The notes beneath the pieces were generated by a model. The model was given only the letters and a program-made list of their open reading frames with translations. It made no database searches and was not told the origin of the DNA. A stretch of 64,000 bases of DNA from Micromonospora sp. MW-13 (GTDB lineage Bacteria > Actinomycetota > Actinomycetes > Mycobacteriales > Micromonosporaceae): NCBI RefSeq assembly GCF_003434305.1, contig NZ_QKKX01000011.1, positions 62,001 through 126,000 of the forward strand, given 5' to 3'. Made by a program: the position numbers and the translations under genes. Positions 1 through 8,111 of this stretch are shown piece by piece. The number at the start of each line of letters is the position of its first letter. The first letter of the stretch is position 1.

Positions 1-692
1 GCCAGCCCGAGGAAGCGCAGGATGCCGGCGTACGTCGCCGCCGGGTCGGCGTACAGGTCCTCGCTGCGCACCACGTGTAGCCGTTCCCGGGGCACGTGGG
101 CGAACCACCGGTCGAGCTGCTCGGCGTAGCGGCCCCGGGCGGCGTACGAGTGGTCGCGCAGGGCCCGGTGGGCCGCCGGGGTGTCCGGCCCCCGGCGCAG
201 CGCCGCCGCCAGCCGTCCCGGCTCGGCGGCGAGCGCGTCGGCGAAGGCCAGCGGCTCCCGGCCGAGCGAGCGGGTGTGCAGGTAGTGCGAGTAGGCCCGC
301 TCGACGGGGTCGCGCAGCAGTGCCACGAACCGGGCCTCGGGCAGCAGCGCGGCCACCCGCGCCGGCACCTCGGGGTGGAACAGGTAGTAGGGGCTGGCCT
401 CGAAGCTCTGCCGGCCGGGGGCGGCCGGCGGGAAGTGGGCCCGGTACCAGCGCTGTCCGCGTCCGGCGTGCAGGCTGAAGAACTGCAACTCCTTGCCGGT
501 GGCGGCCCGCACCTCGGGATGCGCGGCGAGATAGTGGTGCAGCGACGTGGTGCCGCAGCGCTGCCCGCCGATGACGAGGAAGTCGGGCAGCGCGCCGACC
601 GGGCCGGGCCGGGCAGCGCGGGCCCAGGCCCGCGTGCCGCGTACCGCCCGGCGCAGCCGGTCCACCGCGACCCGGCGGGACCCGGCGCTCAC
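1..692 (-). CDS. Sulfotransferase, C-terminus cut by window edge
   Basis: This is the N-terminal 230 residues of a PAPS-dependent sulfotransferase of the heparan-sulfate/NDST-like type. The 5'-phosphosulfate loop reads GQRCGTTSL (residues 43-51). The 3'-phosphate site reads LLRDPVERAYSHY (about 125-137), with the expected Arg and Ser. The GTG start overlaps the stop of the flippase gene by 4 nt (GTGA), so it is the last visible gene of a Wzy-Wzz-Wzx-sulfotransferase operon. It probably transfers sulfate to a surface or capsular polysaccharide; that substrate is inferred from the neighbours only. There is no signal peptide, so it should act in the cytoplasm. The C-terminal part lies outside the window. 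Confidence 0.85.
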   Translation of the reverse strand, partial: MSAGSRRVAVDRLRRAVRGTRAWARAARPGPVGALPDFLVIGGQRCGTTSLHHYLAAHPEVRAATGKELQFFSLHAGRGQRWYRAHFPPAAPGRQSFEASPYYLFHPEVPARVAALLPEARFVALLRDPVERAYSHYLHTRSLGREPLAFADALAAEPGRLAAALRRGPDTPAAHRALRDHSYAARGRYAEQLDRWFAHVPRERLHVVRSEDLYADPAATYAGILRFLGL

Positions 693-2389
693 CGGGCCAC
701 CACGGTGCCGGCGGTCGGCGTGCCGCCGGTGGGCGTGCCGGGCGGGGGTGGCTTCGGGACGCCACGGCCGCGCCGGCGCACCAGGGCCCGCAGCACCATC
801 AGGTCCTCCCGGCCGAGCCCCAGCGCCAGCACGACCGCCAGGTAGACCGTCACGATCGTCAGCAGGCCGACGCCGAGCCGCCACGGCCAGCCCGGCAGCA
901 GCCAGCGCACCAGCAGCCCGGCGAGCAGCGCCGCCGCGCCGGCGGCGATCCCCTTGACCATGCCCACGGTGAACGGCAGCGCGCCCACCAACGCGCGGAC
1001 CTGGAGCACCCGGGCGACGTTGACCACGATCAGCGACACGCTCCACGCGAGCGCCGCGCCGACGATGCCGTACGCCGGGATGAGCCAGAGGTTGAGCAGC
1101 ATGTTGAGCACCAGGGCGGCCACGTTGTCGGCCATGTTGACCGCCACCCGGCCGGACATGTTCAGCACCGTGCCGCACGGGCCGGTCGCCGCGTTGACGA
1201 GTTGACCGAGGGCCAGGACCACGGTCACCGCCGCGCCGGCGGCGACCTCGCCGCCGAAGACCCGCAGCAGGTCGCCGGGCAGGACCAGCAACGCGACGAA
1301 GGCGGGCATGGACAACCGGACCACCCAGCCGGTGGCCACCGCGTACACCCGGCGGACGTCGGCCAGCTCCCCCCGGTGGTGCAGGTGCGCGATGTACGGG
1401 CCGAACGCGGCGTTGATCGGCGCGAGCACGAAGATCGCGACGGTGACCAGGCGGGTGGCCACGTTGTAGACGCCGATCTCCGGGTTGGCGAAGAAGCCGA
1501 GCAGCAGGGTGTCGACCCAGATCAGCCCGGTCGAGGACAGCGAGGACACCCAGCTCACGGTGGAGAAGCCGAAGAGCTGGCGGGGGCGGTACACCGGGCG
1601 GGCCGAGGGCACCCGCCGGACGAGGCGGCCCAACGCGACGAGGGCGAGCAGCGCGGCGGACCAGCCGGCGCCGACCAGCGCCCAGTAGGCCCCGGTCAGG
1701 CCCGCGCCGGTGGCCAGGGCGAGCGCGGTCAGCAGCAGCCGGGTGCCCGGCTCGTAGAGCTGGCCGATGAAGGTGAACGGGCGCTGGGTCCGCCAGCCCC
1801 GGGTCGCCGCGAGGGCGGCCTCGCAGATCGTCGAGGCGGGCAGGGTCAGCGCCACCAGCCGCAGGCCGGTGACCAGTCCGGGGTCGTGCAACCGGGCGGC
1901 CAGCCAGGGGGCCCCGAGCGCCAGCGCGACGGCGAGGACGACCGACGAGGCGGCGGAGATGGCCAACCCCAGCCGGACGGTGCCGCGTAGCGCCGGCGCG
2001 TCGGAGTCCGCCAGGTGCACCGCCACGAACCGGGTCAGCCCGGCCCGGAAGCCGGAGAGCGAGAGCAGCCCGGCCAGGGACAGCACGGCGTAGCACTGGG
2101 CGTACCGGCCGACCTCGCGGATGCCCAGCACCCGGGCCAGCAGCAGCATGATCAGGAAGACCGCGGCCTGGCTGAGCAGGGCGCCGACCAGGTTGAGGCC
2201 GCCGCCCCGGGCCATTCCCCGGACGTGCCGGTCGCCCTGCGGCTCCGGCTCGCCCCGCGGGGCGGGACCGGGCTGCGGGGCTGGCGCACCCTGCGGCTCC
2301 GGCTCGCCCTGCGGGGCGGGACCGGGCGCCGGGCGCCGGGCGCCGGCTGGGGGAACCCGCACCGTCCGCCGGTCCGGTTCGGCCGCCAC
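689..2389 (-). CDS. Wzx/MATE-like polysaccharide flippase
   Basis: A 566-residue polytopic membrane protein with about 12-14 hydrophobic segments starting near residue 65, matching the oligosaccharide flippase (Wzx/MurJ/MATE-like) superfamily. It would move lipid-linked glycan units across the membrane. The GTG start lies 9 nt after the chain-length gene's stop, with an AGGCGGG ribosome site inside that gap and stop. The stop overlaps the sulfotransferase start. The first 60 residues are unusual: a Pro/Gln/Glu/Gly-rich cytoplasmic tail built on an 18-residue repeat (a 54-nt period at DNA level). That tail is not part of the transport core and may vary in length between strains. Confidence 0.85.
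   Translation of the reverse strand: MAAEPDRRTVRVPPAGARRPAPGPAPQGEPEPQGAPAPQPGPAPRGEPEPQGDRHVRGMARGGGLNLVGALLSQAAVFLIMLLLARVLGIREVGRYAQCYAVLSLAGLLSLSGFRAGLTRFVAVHLADSDAPALRGTVRLGLAISAASSVVLAVALALGAPWLAARLHDPGLVTGLRLVALTLPASTICEAALAATRGWRTQRPFTFIGQLYEPGTRLLLTALALATGAGLTGAYWALVGAGWSAALLALVALGRLVRRVPSARPVYRPRQLFGFSTVSWVSSLSSTGLIWVDTLLLGFFANPEIGVYNVATRLVTVAIFVLAPINAAFGPYIAHLHHRGELADVRRVYAVATGWVVRLSMPAFVALLVLPGDLLRVFGGEVAAGAAVTVVLALGQLVNAATGPCGTVLNMSGRVAVNMADNVAALVLNMLLNLWLIPAYGIVGAALAWSVSLIVVNVARVLQVRALVGALPFTVGMVKGIAAGAAALLAGLLVRWLLPGWPWRLGVGLLTIVTVYLAVVLALGLGREDLMVLRALVRRRGRGVPKPPPPGTPTGGTPTAGTVVAR
2235..2327 (-). repeat. 54-nt-period coding repeat in the flippase tail
   Basis: Two 39-nt copies at 2235-2273 and 2289-2327 differ at one position and are offset by exactly 54 nt (18 codons). 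In the protein they encode repeated GEPEPQG / PAPQG-like blocks in the N-terminal tail of the flippase. The multiple-of-three period keeps the reading frame, so copy-number change would only alter tail length. Confidence 0.85.
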
Positions 2390-2398
2390 GCCGCCCGC

Positions 2399-3559
2399 CT
2401 ACCGGTGCCGCAGCTCGGGCTCGGAACTGACGTCCCGGGGCGCGGGCGTGCCGGCCCGCCCGGTCGCGCCGCCCGGGCCGACGGCGTCCGCCCGTCCGTT
2501 CACCGCGTCCGGTCCCGTCCCCTCGGCCCGGTGCGCCGGCGCGGCCTGGCCGGTCGGCGCGGCGCGGCGCGTGGTCGTGGCCCGGCCGGTCGTCGCCGCG
2601 CGGCTGCGGGTGACCTGCTCCAGGACGGCCACCAGCAGCACGGCCAGCAGCAGGCCGGCACCGGCCACCGGCAGCACGAGACCGGCCAGCGCCCGGCCCC
2701 GGGAGACCGGCTCGACCTCGCCGAGGCTGGTCACCTGGGCGGGGTCGGCGGCCTGGGCCTGGGCCCGGGCCTGCTGGAGGGCCTGGCGGGCGGAGGACAA
2801 CGCGGTGCTGGCGCCGTCGCGCTGCGCGAGCAGCGCCTGGTAGTCGGGCAGCTTCGGGCCGAGCCCGTCCAGCCGCTTCTGCCCGGCGGAGATCGCCTCG
2901 GCCGCGGCGTCGGCGCCCCGGCCGTTGCCGACGGCCTGCATCTGCAACTGCTGCTGCCGCATGCTGGCGATCTCCTGCAGGGTCGCCTGGTAGAGCTTGT
3001 CCGGCTGGCTGACCTTGTTCGTCTTCTCCCAGTCGTTGATCGCCCGGGTGGCGGCGGTCAGCTCGTCGGTGGCCGCCCGCACCTCGCCGGTGGCGATGTT
3101 GACCTGGCTGGTGAACAGGAAGGACAGGGCGCGCTGCCCGGTCGCCGTGAGCACCGGGACCACCGTGGACCGGCTGGTCGCCGTGTAGGTCAGGGTGAGC
3201 TGGCTGCTCGCCCCGACCTGCTCGACCTTCAGCCCGTCGCGCAGGTCGCCCGCCGCGACGCCGGTGTCCGCCGACACCTGGCCGACCACCTGCGGGGAGG
3301 TCACGGCCGCGGCGAAGGCCGCCGCGAACTGGTTGGCCGCCTGCGTGCCGGTGTACTGCTGGGCCGCGGCGCCGCCGACCAGCGCCGGCGCCGCCACGTA
3401 CGAGGTGGCCGTGTAGCGCTGGGGGCCGAGCAGGACGACCAGCGCGGCCACCGCCGTGGCGACCAACGGGACACCGACCAGGACCCAGAGTCGACGCCGC
3501 GCGACCCGCAGATAGTCGACGATCTCCACCCTTGCGCTCCCCACTGTCCGGTAGCTCAT
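2399..3559 (-). CDS. Wzz-like polysaccharide chain-length determinant
   Basis: A 386-residue protein starting at the ATG that overlaps the upstream gene's stop by 4 nt (ATGA). It has a short cytoplasmic N-terminus, a transmembrane helix at about residues 25-45, a long periplasmic-type region with Ala/Gln-rich coiled-coil potential (about 170-285), a second transmembrane helix (about 300-322) and a charged Thr/Ala/Arg-rich tail. This two-helix layout is that of the Wzz/polysaccharide co-polymerase family. No Walker A/B tyrosine-kinase domain follows, unlike CpsD/Wzc fusions. It probably sets polymer length together with the adjacent Wzy-like protein. The reading frame stays open upstream, but the overlap start is clearly preferable. 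Confidence 0.85.
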   Translation of the reverse strand: MSYRTVGSARVEIVDYLRVARRRLWVLVGVPLVATAVAALVVLLGPQRYTATSYVAAPALVGGAAAQQYTGTQAANQFAAAFAAAVTSPQVVGQVSADTGVAAGDLRDGLKVEQVGASSQLTLTYTATSRSTVVPVLTATGQRALSFLFTSQVNIATGEVRAATDELTAATRAINDWEKTNKVSQPDKLYQATLQEIASMRQQQLQMQAVGNGRGADAAAEAISAGQKRLDGLGPKLPDYQALLAQRDGASTALSSARQALQQARAQAQAADPAQVTSLGEVEPVSRGRALAGLVLPVAGAGLLLAVLLVAVLEQVTRSRAATTGRATTTRRAAPTGQAAPAHRAEGTGPDAVNGRADAVGPGGATGRAGTPAPRDVSSEPELRHR

Positions 3560-5058
3560 CCGATGTCCCGCCCGAGCGCCGTCGGCGCGTCGGGCGCCAC
3601 GGCCCGGTCCGCGCCCCGGGCGATCGCGTTGGCCGCGGCGGCGAACGCCGCGAAGTACCACAGCGTGACCACGTTCGAGATCACGTTGGAGGCCGCGCTG
3701 ACCGCCACGAAGGCGACCGCGCAGCCGAGGAAACCTACCGCGATCCCCCGGCCCAGCGTGCCCGGCGGGGCCCGCCGCAGCGCCGCCCACCCGGCGTGCA
3801 GGCAGAGGACCATCATCGCCAGGTAGGCGAGCAGGCCGAGCAGACCGGTCTCGACGTACGCGCGCAGGAAGTCGTTGTGCGGCTTCTTCGCCTCGTCGGC
3901 CTCGAACTTGGTCATGTTGGGCCCGATCCCGGTGACCGGGTTCCGGTTGGCCAGGGCGACGATCTCCGACCAGTAGTCGACCCGCCAGGCGAGGGTGTTG
4001 CCGGTCGGGCCGCCGCCGACGGCGGTGCTGTCGGCGAGCTGCCCGAAGCGCTGGGCGACCGTCGGTAGCAAAGCCCCGCCCGCCACCGCGACCAGGCACA
4101 GCGCCACCAGCAGGCGCCGGCTGCGGTGCAGTACCGCGACGACGACCAGGCCCAGGGCCGCGCCGAGGATGGCGCTACGGGTGTTGGTGAGCAGCAGGAA
4201 CAGCAGCGACCCCGCGAGCAGCACGCCGAGGGCGACCCGCAGCCGGCGGCCCAGGTACCGGTGGACGCCGAAGCCGAAGATCACCATGAACATCAGGTAC
4301 CGGCCGAACGTGGTCGACTGGCTGAACGGCCCGCTGATCCGGGTGAAGTCGCCCTTGACCTCGGCCGGCGGGTCGCCGAGCAGGGACAGCACGGCGGTGT
4401 AGCCGAGCGCCAGCGCCAGGGAGGCGTAGGCCGCGAGCAGGAACCGCCGGATCGCCGGCAGGTCCGGCATCAACTGCTCCAGGACGACGAACATCACCAC
4501 CACGGTGCCGATGCGCAGCGCCTCCAGCGCGCTGGGCACGGGCTGCGCCGCGCCCAGCGCGCTGACCAGCGAGGTCGCGCCGACCAGCAGCAGCGCCACG
4601 CCGAGCGGGGAGCCGCGCAGCCGGCCCCTCTCGCGCAGTTGCGCGGCCAGCCACAGGCCGGCGGCCAGCAGGAACAGCACGGCCAGGATCGTCGACGGGT
4701 CCAGCGTCCGGGTGGCGGCGCCGGCGTCGGCCCGGCCGGCGCTCGGGCCGCTGAGCTTGAACAGGTCGACGCAGGAGCGGACGGCCAGCATCAGCAGCAC
4801 GTACGCCGCGAAGCGGGTCAGCGCGAGCGCCCCGACCACCAGCCCGGCGACCACCGCGAGGGGCAGCACCACGCCGACCCGGTCGCCGCGGGTCATCGCC
4901 AGGCCGGCGACGACCGCCACCACGGCGCAGAGCAGCGCCGCGCCACCGGTCAACAGGCGCCCGGTCGGGTCGCCGGCCGGCCGACGCCGGGCTCCGTCGG
5001 GTAGGCCGGCGTCACGCACCGTGCCGTGTCGCTGTCCGTCCACTCGCTCGCCGACCAC
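3556..5058 (-). CDS. O-antigen ligase / Wzy-like polymerase
   Basis: A 500-residue integral membrane protein with about 11-12 hydrophobic helices and a large loop ending in PHNDFLRAYVETG, the signature seen in Wzy/WaaL-type O-antigen ligase and polymerase proteins (Wzy_C domain). It probably polymerises or ligates the repeat unit moved by the flippase two genes downstream. It is the first gene of the operon. The chosen GTG start at 5058 has a weak GGAAACGA ribosome site; a GTG at 5043 is an alternative. A TAGATT hexamer on the minus strand at 5112-5117 could be its -10 element, but no good -35 was found. Confidence 0.85.
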   Translation of the reverse strand: MVGERVDGQRHGTVRDAGLPDGARRRPAGDPTGRLLTGGAALLCAVVAVVAGLAMTRGDRVGVVLPLAVVAGLVVGALALTRFAAYVLLMLAVRSCVDLFKLSGPSAGRADAGAATRTLDPSTILAVLFLLAAGLWLAAQLRERGRLRGSPLGVALLLVGATSLVSALGAAQPVPSALEALRIGTVVVMFVVLEQLMPDLPAIRRFLLAAYASLALALGYTAVLSLLGDPPAEVKGDFTRISGPFSQSTTFGRYLMFMVIFGFGVHRYLGRRLRVALGVLLAGSLLFLLLTNTRSAILGAALGLVVVAVLHRSRRLLVALCLVAVAGGALLPTVAQRFGQLADSTAVGGGPTGNTLAWRVDYWSEIVALANRNPVTGIGPNMTKFEADEAKKPHNDFLRAYVETGLLGLLAYLAMMVLCLHAGWAALRRAPPGTLGRGIAVGFLGCAVAFVAVSAASNVISNVVTLWYFAAFAAAANAIARGADRAVAPDAPTALGRDIG

Positions 5059-5139
5059 TCGTTTCCAGGGTGCCGTTGCCGGTCACAGCCGAGGGACCGG
5101 GAGAACGGCCTAATCTAACGGTTGCCGCCGCACCGGGGA

Positions 5140-5203
5140 CATGGGCCGTTGCGGCGGCCGTGGACGACGCAACGTCCGGCCCTCCGCGGCGACACGGCCC
5201 ATG
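5140..5203. repeat. Inverted repeat in exopolysaccharide/SRPBCC intergenic region
   Basis: CATGGGCCGT (5140-5149) and its exact complement ACGGCCCATG (5194-5203) are separated by 44 nt. The pair lies in the 443-nt region between the divergent exopolysaccharide operon (start 5058) and the SRPBCC gene. It could be a looping operator or chance. Besides this and the promoter at 5315-5344, I see nothing else in that region. Confidence 0.4.
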
Positions 5204-5314
5204 ATCGTCGCACGGGACGTGACGGCGTCGTGATCGACCACTGTGTGGCACGGGCCGGCGACCGGCCGCCGCGCGCCGCGTTCCCGGCCCGGCACCGGGT
5301 GGCCGCGACGAGGA

Positions 5315-5344
5315 TTGACGGGACGTCCCGCAACCCTCTATAAC
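5315..5344 (+). promoter_or_regulatory. Near-consensus sigma-70-type promoter
   Basis: TTGACG (5315-5320) and TATAAC (5339-5344) are separated by 18 nt, a near-consensus housekeeping promoter and rare in DNA this GC-rich. Transcription would begin near 5351 and run to the SRPBCC gene starting at 5502, giving a leader of about 150 nt. An ATG at 5370 is in frame with that gene, but the encoded extension is low-complexity. Confidence 0.7.
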
Positions 5345-5501
5345 GTGGGAAAGCTGGTCACGCACGTCGATGGACTCGGGTCCGCCCGCCGCCCCGACCC
5401 CCGCGAGCTGCGTGACCGGCATCCCTACGGCGGCGCCCGGTTCCCCCTCCCGTCCACCACGGGTCGACCGGGGCGCCCAGCCCTACACCGAAGGCGGCAG
5501 C

Positions 5502-6032
5502 GTGCGATACACCGACGGCCCGAGCGTAGCGTGTGAGCTCTACGTCGAGGCGGCTCCGCCGCAGGTCTGGGAGCTCGTGACCGACATCCACCTGCCGGCT
5601 CGGCTGAGCCCCGAGCTGCAACGGGTGGAGTGGCTCGACGGCGCGGACGGCCCCCGGCTCGGGGCGAGCTTCGTCGGCTACAACCGCCACCGGCAGATCG
5701 GTGAGTGGCGCACCGTCTGCCAGGTCGTGGAGCTGGAGGAGCAGCGCCGGTTCGGGTGGACCGTCCTGGACGTGGACGGCAGGTTCGCCGGCCCCGACGG
5801 CAACTGCACCGAGCCGGCGGCGGCCTGGTGCTTCGAACTCGCGCCCGAGACGACCGGCACCCGGTTGCGGCAGACGGCCCGGATCGGCCCCGGCCGTTCC
5901 GGGATCAGCCTGTTCATCGACCAGATGCCCGAGCGCGAGGAGGATCTGGTCGCCTTCCGGCTCGACGAGCTGCGCACCAACATGACCGCGGCGCTGCGCA
6001 GCATCCGGGGGCTCGCGGAGGGCGACCGCTAG
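5502..6032 (+). CDS. SRPBCC (START-like) family protein
   Basis: A 176-residue soluble protein with the SRPBCC/polyketide-cyclase fold pattern. An N-terminal strand (ELYVEAAPPQVWELVTDI) is followed by a mid region ending FSWTV-like (RRFGWTVLDV) and a C-terminal amphipathic helix. Such proteins bind hydrophobic ligands; this subgroup is usually annotated only as SRPBCC family protein, so the ligand is unknown. The GTG at 5502 was chosen because AAGG lies 7-10 nt before it. An ATG at 5370 would add a 44-residue low-complexity extension. It stands alone behind a strong promoter at 5315-5344 and points away from the exopolysaccharide operon. Confidence 0.8.
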   Translation: MRYTDGPSVACELYVEAAPPQVWELVTDIHLPARLSPELQRVEWLDGADGPRLGASFVGYNRHRQIGEWRTVCQVVELEEQRRFGWTVLDVDGRFAGPDGNCTEPAAAWCFELAPETTGTRLRQTARIGPGRSGISLFIDQMPEREEDLVAFRLDELRTNMTAALRSIRGLAEGDR

Positions 6033-6203
6033 GGTCCTGAGTCGACACGCCGCCCGTCCGGACCAGACCCGCGGACGACGGCCCCGCCACGTACGGCTGG
6101 CGAACTCGCGGCGCAGGACGCCGGCGGGCGGGTCGCCTCGGTCACAACGACATCCAGCAGTAGAGGCGCTGTCCACTTCCGCACGCCCGGCGGGCCGCGC
6201 CCC

Positions 6204-6638
6204 TCAGGCCGCCGCTGCGGCGACGCAGAACTCGTTGCCCTCCGGGTCGGCCAGCACCACGTGGTGGCCGTCGAACTCCGCCAGGACGCTCCCGCCCGCC
6301 TCGACCAGGCGCTCGGACTCCGCCCTGATCCGCGCCCACCGCTCGTCGGGGCCGCCGTGCCCCGGCACCCGAACGTCGATGTGGAGCCGGTTCTTCGCCG
6401 TCCGGGGCTCGGGGACGCGGAGGATCGACAGGCGGGGACCGATGCCGTCGGGGTCGCAGAGCCAGGCGCCGTCGTCGGCGGAGTCGTCCTCCGGCAGGTC
6501 GAACTGCGCGAGCCACTGCGCGCGGGTCGCGAAGGGGGCGGGCGGTGGCTCGTCGACGTAGCCCAGTGCCGTCTTCCAGAACGCGGCGAGGAGTTGCGCG
6601 TCTGCGCAGTCGAGCGTCAGATCGATCCTGGCTGCCAT
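6204..6638 (-). CDS. VOC (glyoxalase/bleomycin-resistance) family protein
   Basis: A 144-residue protein with two VOC-type beta-alpha-beta-beta-beta halves. The first half opens with RIDLTLDCADAQLLAAFWKT. The second carries RLHIDVRVPGH and closes with DPEGNEFCV, the usual end of this subfamily, where the Glu is a metal ligand. Members are metal-dependent enzymes or binding proteins; the substrate cannot be told from sequence. It is a single gene convergent with the SRPBCC gene and downstream of the GT4 gene. Confidence 0.85.
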   Translation of the reverse strand: MAARIDLTLDCADAQLLAAFWKTALGYVDEPPPAPFATRAQWLAQFDLPEDDSADDGAWLCDPDGIGPRLSILRVPEPRTAKNRLHIDVRVPGHGGPDERWARIRAESERLVEAGGSVLAEFDGHHVVLADPEGNEFCVAAAAA

Positions 6639-6676
6639 GGCAGGACCGTAGCGCGCACCTACGACAGTCGGGCCCG

Positions 6677-7924
6677 TCAGCCCCGGCGGGGGCCGGGGTG
6701 GCGGCGCAGGCGGGGCGACCGGACGGCCAGCTCGAAGTACAGCCGCTCCAGGTCGCGGGCCGCCGCGTCCCAGTTGTACTCGGCGAGCACCCGGTCGCGC
6801 AGCAGCGCGGCGCCGGCCCGCTCCGCCGGCACGTCGGCGGTCACGGTGGCCAACGCCCGTAACAGGTCGTCGCCGTCGCCGTCGCGGAACAACCGCCGGC
6901 CGGGGGCGTCGCGTTCCAGCACCTCGACGTGCGGTTCGATGTCGCTGGCCACCACCGGCAGCCCGTACGAGGCGGCCTCCAGCAGCGTCAGCGGCAGCCC
7001 CTCCAGCCGGGAGGGCTGGACGAAGGCCGCCGCGTGCGAGTACAGCTCGGCGAGCTGCTCGCCGTAGACGAAGCCGGTGAACACGATGCGCGGGTCGTCG
7101 CCGGCCTCGCGGCGGAGCCGGGCGACGAACTCGTCGGTGAAGGCGGAGCCGCCGACGACGACCAGCCGCAGGTCGGTGGGCAGCCGCCGGAACGCCCGGA
7201 CGAGCAGGTCCGCGGCCTTCTCCGGCACGAGCCGGCCGACCAGCAGCAGGTACCCCCCGGGGCGCAGGCCGAGGCTGTCGAGCTGCCGGGGCGGCAGGTG
7301 CCGTGGGGCGGCCACCCCGTTGGGGATGTACCGGGCGGGCCGCCCGAACCTGGTCGCGTAGTGCGTCGACAGGCCGCGCGACACGGTCACCCTGGCGTCC
7401 GGGACGTACCCGCTGAGCCGGTACGCGGCGCCGAGCACGGCGCGCGCCGCCCGGCCCCACTTGTCCCGCTGGTTGTCCAGGCCGTGCACGGTGAGCACCA
7501 CCTTCGACCGGGAGGCGTAGCGGGCCAGCGGGGCGGTCAGGATCGGGCCGAGCCCGTGGTAGTGCACGATGTCGGGCCGTTCGGCCAGGGCCGCCAGGGT
7601 CGAGGTGGTCGAGTGCACGATCGCGTCGAGGTGCTTGCTGGCGACGGTGCGGGCCCGGCGCAGCCGGATGCCCCGGTGCTGCTCGACGGACACGTCGCCG
7701 TAGCTGTCCCGACAGTAGACGGTCACCTCGTGGCCGAACGCGGCGAGCCGGCTGGCCATCTCCTCCACGTGCCGCTCGATCCCCCCGTAGGTGGCGGGCA
7801 CGCCCTTCTGCCCGATCATCGCCACCCGCAGGGGGCGCCACCCCGGCGGCCGGGTCGTGCCCGACTCCGACCGGTCGGGGCGGGAGTGGTCGGTCGCCTC
7901 TACGGCGTCCTCACGAAATGGCAC
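6677..7924 (-). CDS. GT4 family glycosyltransferase
   Basis: A 415-residue GT-B fold glycosyltransferase. The N-terminal domain has the acceptor-side glycine loop QKGVPATYGGIERH (about residues 39-52), common in rhamnosyl- and mannosyl-transferases of exopolysaccharide clusters. The C-terminal domain has GRLVPEKAADLL and the donor-binding PSRLEGLPLTLLEA with the EX7E pair. The GTG start at 7924 is supported by a GGGGGA ribosome site 7 nt upstream. With no membrane segment it should act at the cytoplasmic face. It probably serves the nearby exopolysaccharide operon, although unrelated genes intervene. Confidence 0.88.
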   Translation of the reverse strand: MPFREDAVEATDHSRPDRSESGTTRPPGWRPLRVAMIGQKGVPATYGGIERHVEEMASRLAAFGHEVTVYCRDSYGDVSVEQHRGIRLRRARTVASKHLDAIVHSTTSTLAALAERPDIVHYHGLGPILTAPLARYASRSKVVLTVHGLDNQRDKWGRAARAVLGAAYRLSGYVPDARVTVSRGLSTHYATRFGRPARYIPNGVAAPRHLPPRQLDSLGLRPGGYLLLVGRLVPEKAADLLVRAFRRLPTDLRLVVVGGSAFTDEFVARLRREAGDDPRIVFTGFVYGEQLAELYSHAAAFVQPSRLEGLPLTLLEAASYGLPVVASDIEPHVEVLERDAPGRRLFRDGDGDDLLRALATVTADVPAERAGAALLRDRVLAEYNWDAAARDLERLYFELAVRSPRLRRHPGPRRG

Positions 7925-8060
7925 TGTCCCCCCTAGGTTCGCTGCGCCCGAGGTGGCGAACAGGCACCAGACGCACGGGACGCTAGATCATCGGCGGACC
8001 GTCGGACAGGGGCCGGACAGCCAACCCGAGCAGCACGTCCGGCCACCCCGTACCCGGTGC

Positions 8061-8100
8061 GTCGCCGGGAGGACGGAACGTGTCCGTCCCCCCCGGCGAC
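8061..8100 (-). terminator. Hairpin terminator of the ThuA-dehydrogenase gene
   Basis: GTCGCCGGG and GGACGGA (8061-8077) pair with TCCGTCC and CCCGGCGAC (8083-8100), with a 5-nt loop and one small bulge. It lies 11 nt beyond the stop of the minus-strand gene at 8112. There is no U-tract, as is common in actinomycetes. Confidence 0.7.
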
Positions 8101-8111
8101 TGAGGGCCTGG

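Noticed and set aside
2235-2327. Regular repeats as a CRISPR-like array
   Set aside because: There are only two units, they are coding and in frame in the flippase gene, and there are no unique spacers or cas genes.
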